This document shows, in pieces, positions 28,301-32,246 of a stretch of DNA of 32,246 bases. The notes beneath the pieces were generated by a model. It worked only from the letters and a program-made list of their open reading frames with translations. It was not told the DNA's origin and searched no databases. Source of the DNA: Symsagittifera roscoffensis (Eukaryota > Xenacoelomorpha > Acoela > Convolutidae); the NCBI RefSeq assembly GCF_963678635.1, contig NC_087064.1, forward strand, positions 42,439,165 to 42,471,410, read 5' to 3'. The translations under genes were made by a program, and so were the position numbers. Position 1 is the first letter of the stretch; the number at the start of each line of letters is the position of its first letter.

Positions 28301-29722
28301 CAATTAGAGAAAGCACCAAAATAATCACCACCCCCATTTTTACAAGTGAAAACATTATCGCACAAGCACACCACAAATTGAAAGCAAATAATAATAACAA
28401 ACAGACAATTAAAAAAGTTTCCAAATGGTCTGCAAAATGTCTGAAAGCTCGCCCTACCCTCATCCTCGTTAAGTTCCGCAAGATTGTATGAAATAATTGC
28501 TATGCGAAAACACGAGAAAAATAGGTAAAGTAAACTTTGAAAATGTACCTTTAGGTGTGAAAAGATCATCATTGTATCCCTCGTCATCTTCGTTCACATG
28601 GACGCGGAGCACTTCGTGTGGCTTCGGAATTGTCGTTGAACTCTCGTCTGGCCTAGACGCCTTTGATATCACTGACCTGCTATCGTCGTCAAGAGCAGTG
28701 ACGTCATCGTCATCATCCATTTCATCATCTTCGTCGTCGTCGTACGAGTTCCGAGGAGTCCACGTCATTTTCCCTTCCTTTTTCAGACGTCTTCTGGCAT
28801 TTGCGAACCAGGTGGAAACTTGAGTGAGGCTCATTTTGGTTATGATTGCCAGCATCACTTTTTCGCCCTTTGTAGGGTAAGGGTTCTTGAGGTGATCCTG
28901 AAGCCACGACTTGAGAGCTGCTGTCGTTTCACGAGTCGCATTTTTCCGACGACCAAGAGCAACCCAGTCGGCCGCAGACGGATGTAGACCTCTGAAAAAA
29001 ATCATTAATTTTCAAAAAATTGCTCAACTCATCTTTCTATTATTTTATTCTTATTTTTAAACATCTTTGAAGCTAATTAAGCAGCAGTTGCGCTACAAGA
29101 TCATCTCGTAATGCAACACATGTTTGATTTTTCATTACTGTCATAACTTCTAAGTTGGATCTTGTTTTAATAATGAGCTATTTTAATTTCAAGTATATAA
29201 AAATGTTTACAACGTTAAAACCGGATAGTACAAATAAGCGCAAAATATTAAGACTAAATTTCTCAATAACTTGCAGCTTGTGCTGAAAAACACGATCAAC
29301 CTCTCCAAAAACAAACGTTTCTCTCAGAAAAGGCTAAATTCGAAAATCCCAAATTGTATCCGCTGAGTTAGAAAATTAATTTCGCTGAGATTTTAAATAG
29401 GAGGCGACCAAAAATTAATTCACCAATTATGGTGAGGGGAGAGTTGGATTGTAAAAATGGAAACTTCAACTGACCCGTCGAAGAATGGCGAGTGAGGCCC
29501 GGCTGGTCCGTACAGTCCTGCTGACATCATCGGGGGTAGGAGTCCGGCGCCGCCTCCCACAAGAGGGAGCATTCCTGGGTTGGGTAGAAGGGGCAGGGGG
29601 AGCATGCCTGGTGCCACCATCTGTCCTAGAGAGGGGAAGGTGGTGGGGGTTGAGAAGGTAGGTGGGGGTGCTCCTGGTAGACTTCCAGATGAGTGGGGGA
29701 GTGAAAGAGACGACATAGACAC
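24844..29722 (-). CDS. irx: Iroquois-class TALE homeobox transcription factor, 5' end not in window (exons 29475-29722, 28549-28991, 24844-25346)
   Basis: A nuclear DNA-binding patterning factor by family. Three exons join in frame (phase 2 at 29475/28991, phase 1 at 28549/25346) to 1194 nt, 397 residues plus TAA. Order: Pro/Leu/Gly-rich N-terminal segment; TALE homeodomain [16 protein letters not shown] through PYPTKGEK and [11 protein letters not shown], with the three-residue loop extension and Ala at position 50 as in Iroquois proteins; an acidic run ([13 protein letters not shown]); and an IRO-box-like [11 protein letters not shown] near residue 110 of the last exon. The first exon here starts at an acceptor in phase 0, so at least one upstream coding exon is missing. 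Introns are 483 and 3202 bp. Which Irx paralogue or cluster position cannot be told. Confidence 0.93.
25347..28548. other. Iroquois intron 2 (3.2 kb)
   Basis: No further coding exon is needed, since the flanking phases match. Contents: an inverted copy of the dispersed repeat (about 27135-27340), a 16-bp perfect palindrome CGGGCAGTACTGCCCG (26890-26905), and a small TAAT-rich block (ATTAATATTATG then TTAATTAATTG, 28085-28107) of the kind homeodomain proteins bind. Open frames at 28197-28587 run off the homeobox exon and are hydrophobic only because the strand is T-rich. Confidence 0.5.
27135..27340 (-). repeat. Dispersed hAT-like repeat, partial inverted copy
   Basis: Reverse complement relative to the 2078-2455 copy: CCCCCCTTCCCTCAGGGATT here corresponds to GAGTCCCTGAGGGGGAAGGGG there, and GCGCGCGCCAAAAAAAA followed by TGGTCAAAATTTTC corresponds to TTTGACCAAAATTGCG with TTTGGCGCGC. 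The outer inverted-repeat ends are not recognisable. Confidence 0.5.
28549..28991 (-). CDS. irx: Iroquois homeobox exon
   Basis: Acceptor GATTTTTTTCAG|A, donor CCTAAAG|GTACAT. The homeodomain spans about 28766-28951, 62 residues, starting right after [12 protein letters not shown]. It retains the TALE loop (NPYP) and the recognition-helix WFANARRRL. Downstream, MTWTPRNS and a dense acidic stretch are shared with Iroquois proteins, then [14 protein letters not shown]. The residues just before the homeodomain (ADWVALG) differ from the usual vertebrate and fly sequence. Confidence 0.95.
28992..29474. other. Iroquois intron 1 (483 bp)
   Basis: AT-rich with consensus GT (29473-29474) and AG (28992-28993) ends on the minus strand. 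Nothing else recognised. Confidence 0.7.
29475..29722 (-). CDS. irx: Iroquois exon upstream of the homeobox (internal)
   Basis: Acceptor TTGTCTGATTTTGCAG, donor GACGG|GTCAGT. Encodes 82 residues: [17 protein letters not shown], then Pro-, Met- and Leu-rich segments ([18 protein letters not shown]) and [17 protein letters not shown]. The frame is open through the acceptor, so the Met at residue 3 could be taken for a start. The strong polypyrimidine-AG just before, and the usual Iroquois structure, favour an internal exon. It is joined to the homeobox exon by a Gly codon split across the intron. Confidence 0.8.
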
Positions 29723-31099
29723 CTGCAAAATCAGACAAAAAAGATAAATTTCACCATAATCTAACTATAAAACAGTTCATTGTTAAACTGTAATTAGCAT
29801 TCATTAGCATGTTTCGAAGATATAGCTTCCCATAATTAGGCAAAATGGCCGTCTTACAGAATATTTCAAAACTAAAGGAAAATCAAAACCCTGAGAAAAT
29901 ATCACTTTGGGAGTCGGCAATAAAATATGAGAATCTCACCTCACCTATTAATGAAGAATTGAACCAAAATGTATTGTTTCTTTTTTTTCTGAAACATTCA
30001 ATAAATCTTACGTTTGAAGCTGGCAAATTTCCTGCATTTTGCGACTACAAGAGGCATATTAATGAAAACAAAAGTGTAGTTGAAAAATATCTGAATTTTG
30101 CTTGTAATTCTGAGATGAAATTGTGTTTTGCTTGTTACAAACGTCATTATTAATTTACACTTCCCGAATGAAATCAGGGGAGGTGACGAAAACTATTTAC
30201 ATGAAAAAGGGAAAGAGAACTTCAAAACCATTTTATTTTACAATTCTCAAGTCGGTTAAAAAATAATGAATTTCGGATTAGAAACGGACGGTCATTTTTT
30301 CATGCTTAAAGTGACAGAGTGTACACCTTGAAAAAACGTAATCAATTTTTGATTAAAGCGTTTAACAGGTGTTGAAAAAGTGTGAACAAGTGCTAAACTG
30401 TTATAAAAATCACCTTTCCGCAAATGAACAAATAATGCGGCAATAAACAACTTAATCAAGAAATGTGATTTCAAAAGTAATGGAATTAAAATAGCGAGCA
30501 AAAATTTAATATTCTCATCATTTTTAGGTAGATGAAAGAACAAAGACCGACACTTCTGACAGGAAAATAACAAAAACGTTTTGATTTCAATATTTAGTTT
30601 TTAAAAACAGAACTTATTGATTTTGAATCACTGATAATATTATCATAGGGGGAAAAACCAAAACAAAAAATTATTTTTCGCCCTTTTTCAGTTTTTTTTG
30701 GCGCATAACTAAGTACATTCGCGAAACTATATGAATTTTTATATGTTCTTAAATTACTTCAAAATTTGCTGGTTTCAAATACAAAACGTTTAGTTTTCAA
30801 CCAAAAGGATAAAAAACAAAACAACTTGCTCATCAGGCAGACCTGAAGAAAAACAGTCATTGAACACTTAATTATTATTTTTTAGATGTTACCCAATTTT
30901 TTCCGAAGCAGCAGATGTTATAATTTTCATTGAAAAAGTATTTCTACCCAAACAAATGAATAGTGTGTTTTATTCAAAATGTTACCAAAACACATTTTTC
31001 AGTTTTAAACAAGGCTCAAGGTCTGCTGGCTTTTTTCAAAGAGGCTTTTAATGTAGTTTTTATTAGTGGAGGGGAAAACATCTCAAAAGGACACATCTT
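29723..31099. other. Sequence upstream of the visible Iroquois exons
   Basis: Presumably intron of the Iroquois gene. A plus-strand frame at 29845-30153 (102 codons) has mixed coding-like composition but no motif, no conserved start context and no splice partners; I regard it as likely chance. No Iroquois N-terminal exon was recognised. Confidence 0.35.
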
Positions 31100-31551
31100 C
31101 AAAGGGCGTCAAAATTAGATGAGGAGGCCAAGTGGAAAAAAGAATGTCGAAAAAATCAATGGAAAGATTTCTCGATGAATTTTAGAATATCTTACCCAGA
31201 GAAATAATCATCAGAGGCAAAATAGGAACGATTACAGAAAAAGGTGAACTTTTTTGTAAATTTTTTGAAACTAAGGATGAAAATAATTTAGCGAGAAATT
31301 TTCGTATTAAATTTGTGTCCGAGAAAATTGTCCTGGACAAAGTTACTCAAAAGACGGAAAAATACCCAAACAAAACATCCCCAGTCATTGAAGCCCCCAA
31401 AAAATTAAACTTGTATTGGCGGGACACAAATATCTATGCAGCATTAAATTACAGCTTCACAGCCAAGTTGCCAAAAAGGCTTAAAATAGGTGTTTTCAGT
31501 TTACCTCCTCACTTTTTAGAAAACGGCGAGAAAAAGTCGGGTTCATTTTGA
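31100..31551 (+). pseudogene. Frameshifted ORF remnant of unknown origin
   Basis: From about 31105 to 31197 one frame reads KLDEEAKWKKECRKNQWKD and on to a stop. From about 31183 another frame stays open for about 122 codons to TGA at 31551 (RGKIGTITEKGELFCKFF, RIKFVSEKIVLDKVTQK, KLNLYWRDTNIYAALNYS, GVFSLPPHFLENGEKK). The residue mix looks like protein rather than AT-rich noise, but I cannot name a family. A shifted junction near 31190 suggests a decayed retrogene or transposon ORF. Confidence 0.35.
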
Positions 31552-32246
31552 TAAATAGCTCGTATAATTTTGATTTTGAGGTGTTCAACTTTTACAGCCA
31601 TATAATCGATTTGTGAGATTGTTTTAGCCGTGAATTTTGTATTCAAAAATTGAAATAGAGAGAGAGAGAGAGAGAGAGAGGGCAGGGATGACAGGGGAGG
31701 GGGGTTATGGGGGTGTTGGTGCTGGTGACTCGAGGAGGTTAATGTTAATGGGTACGGTGGATGCTAGAACAACTGTTACAGTCATTCCAATCACTCACAC
31801 GTCACACACACATGCCCATCTAAGTCGCTACTCCCGTGTTCAAACACGCATACAATCACCACACAATCAATAAGGGTCTCCACTAGGGGGGAGGGGGTTC
31901 GTGTAACTAATATAAATTGATGGTGGATGAAATTGATCTAACAGCGAGTACTAAAGAATTAAAGCACCAAAAAAGCACCAAGTTCATGCTGCAAGAGCGA
32001 TTTATGCTAAGCAGAAAAAATGCATTAAATAGAGATCATAATAGAAAACTTTGGATTATAAGTTTGTGGATATCAACCCGGGTTTATCTGGAAAAATTAA
32101 GTCTGAAACATGCAGCAATGCATAAGATTCTGGTTTGAAAATCACAAAATTTAAAAAAACATCATTTTGAATGGAACAGAAGTAACTTCACGAAAGTACT
32201 TCAAATAGTTGGATTGGACCTCTAAACAATTTATAAGCTTAAAAAT
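31552..32246. other. Terminal stretch with an (AG)12 microsatellite
   Basis: A pure AG run occupies 31657-31680, followed by a G-rich segment and a CACACA-rich segment near 31795-31815. Open frames at 31637-31873 and 31917-32138 lack motifs. Nothing else is supported. Confidence 0.5.

Noticed and set aside
28197-28587. Hydrophobic minus-strand frames just after the homeobox exon
   Set aside because: They continue past the GT donor at 28548-28547 in T-rich intron. The last exon joins the homeobox exon in correct phase without them.
31170-31330. Possible upstream Iroquois exon on the minus strand with donor CTGG|GTAAGAT
   Set aside because: The frame that would join in phase 0 to the exon at 29722 contains stops, and nothing in it resembles an Iroquois N-terminus.
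1-32246. CRISPR arrays, bacterial operons, ribosome binding sites, rRNA or tRNA genes
   Set aside because: The window is clearly eukaryotic with spliced genes. No regularly spaced identical repeats and no cloverleaf with proper A and B boxes were seen.

Overview
This is an AT-rich animal (bilaterian invertebrate) genomic window. The evidence is a three-exon stretch of an Iroquois-class TALE homeobox gene with clean GT-AG introns, a second spliced gene, long introns and several transposon families. The sequence does not let me name the phylum.

Layout. Positions 1-690 (minus strand) hold a broken LINE-type ORF1-like fragment. Gene A lies on the plus strand. It has a membrane-anchor exon at 1886-2042, then a 21-kb intron, then three tail exons at 23209-23379, 23683-23942 and 24152-24418. 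All splice phases agree, giving a predicted 284-aa protein: one N-terminal membrane helix, a KKKK stop-transfer cluster, and a long acidic, Ser/Gly-rich tail carrying four Phe-Trp motifs (three SGFW, one SEFW). I do not recognise its family. Two tiny frame-neutral candidate microexons (33 nt at 17428, 15 nt at 22881) lie in the large intron.

The large intron also carries DNA-transposon-like repeats (2078-4610 and 20825-21331) and, antisense to gene A, a degenerate Ty3/Gypsy-type LTR retrotransposon (about 4693-16766). This has two ~340-bp LTRs, gag with a zinc knuckle, a retropepsin remnant, and a pol in which the start of reverse transcriptase runs directly into the end of integrase, so the middle has been deleted. 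An env-like remnant with a membrane helix may follow. The element shows a strong strand asymmetry: plus strand rich in G and T, poor in C.

Gene A ends tail-to-tail with the Iroquois gene (minus strand; coding exons 29475-29722, 28549-28991, 24844-25346), 425 bp apart. The Iroquois part encodes a Pro/Leu-rich N-terminal segment, the TALE homeodomain, an acidic stretch and a divergent IRO box. Its first coding exon must lie outside the window or be unrecognised. The remaining sequence (29723-32246) is mostly non-coding, with one frameshifted ORF remnant of unknown origin near 31100-31551.
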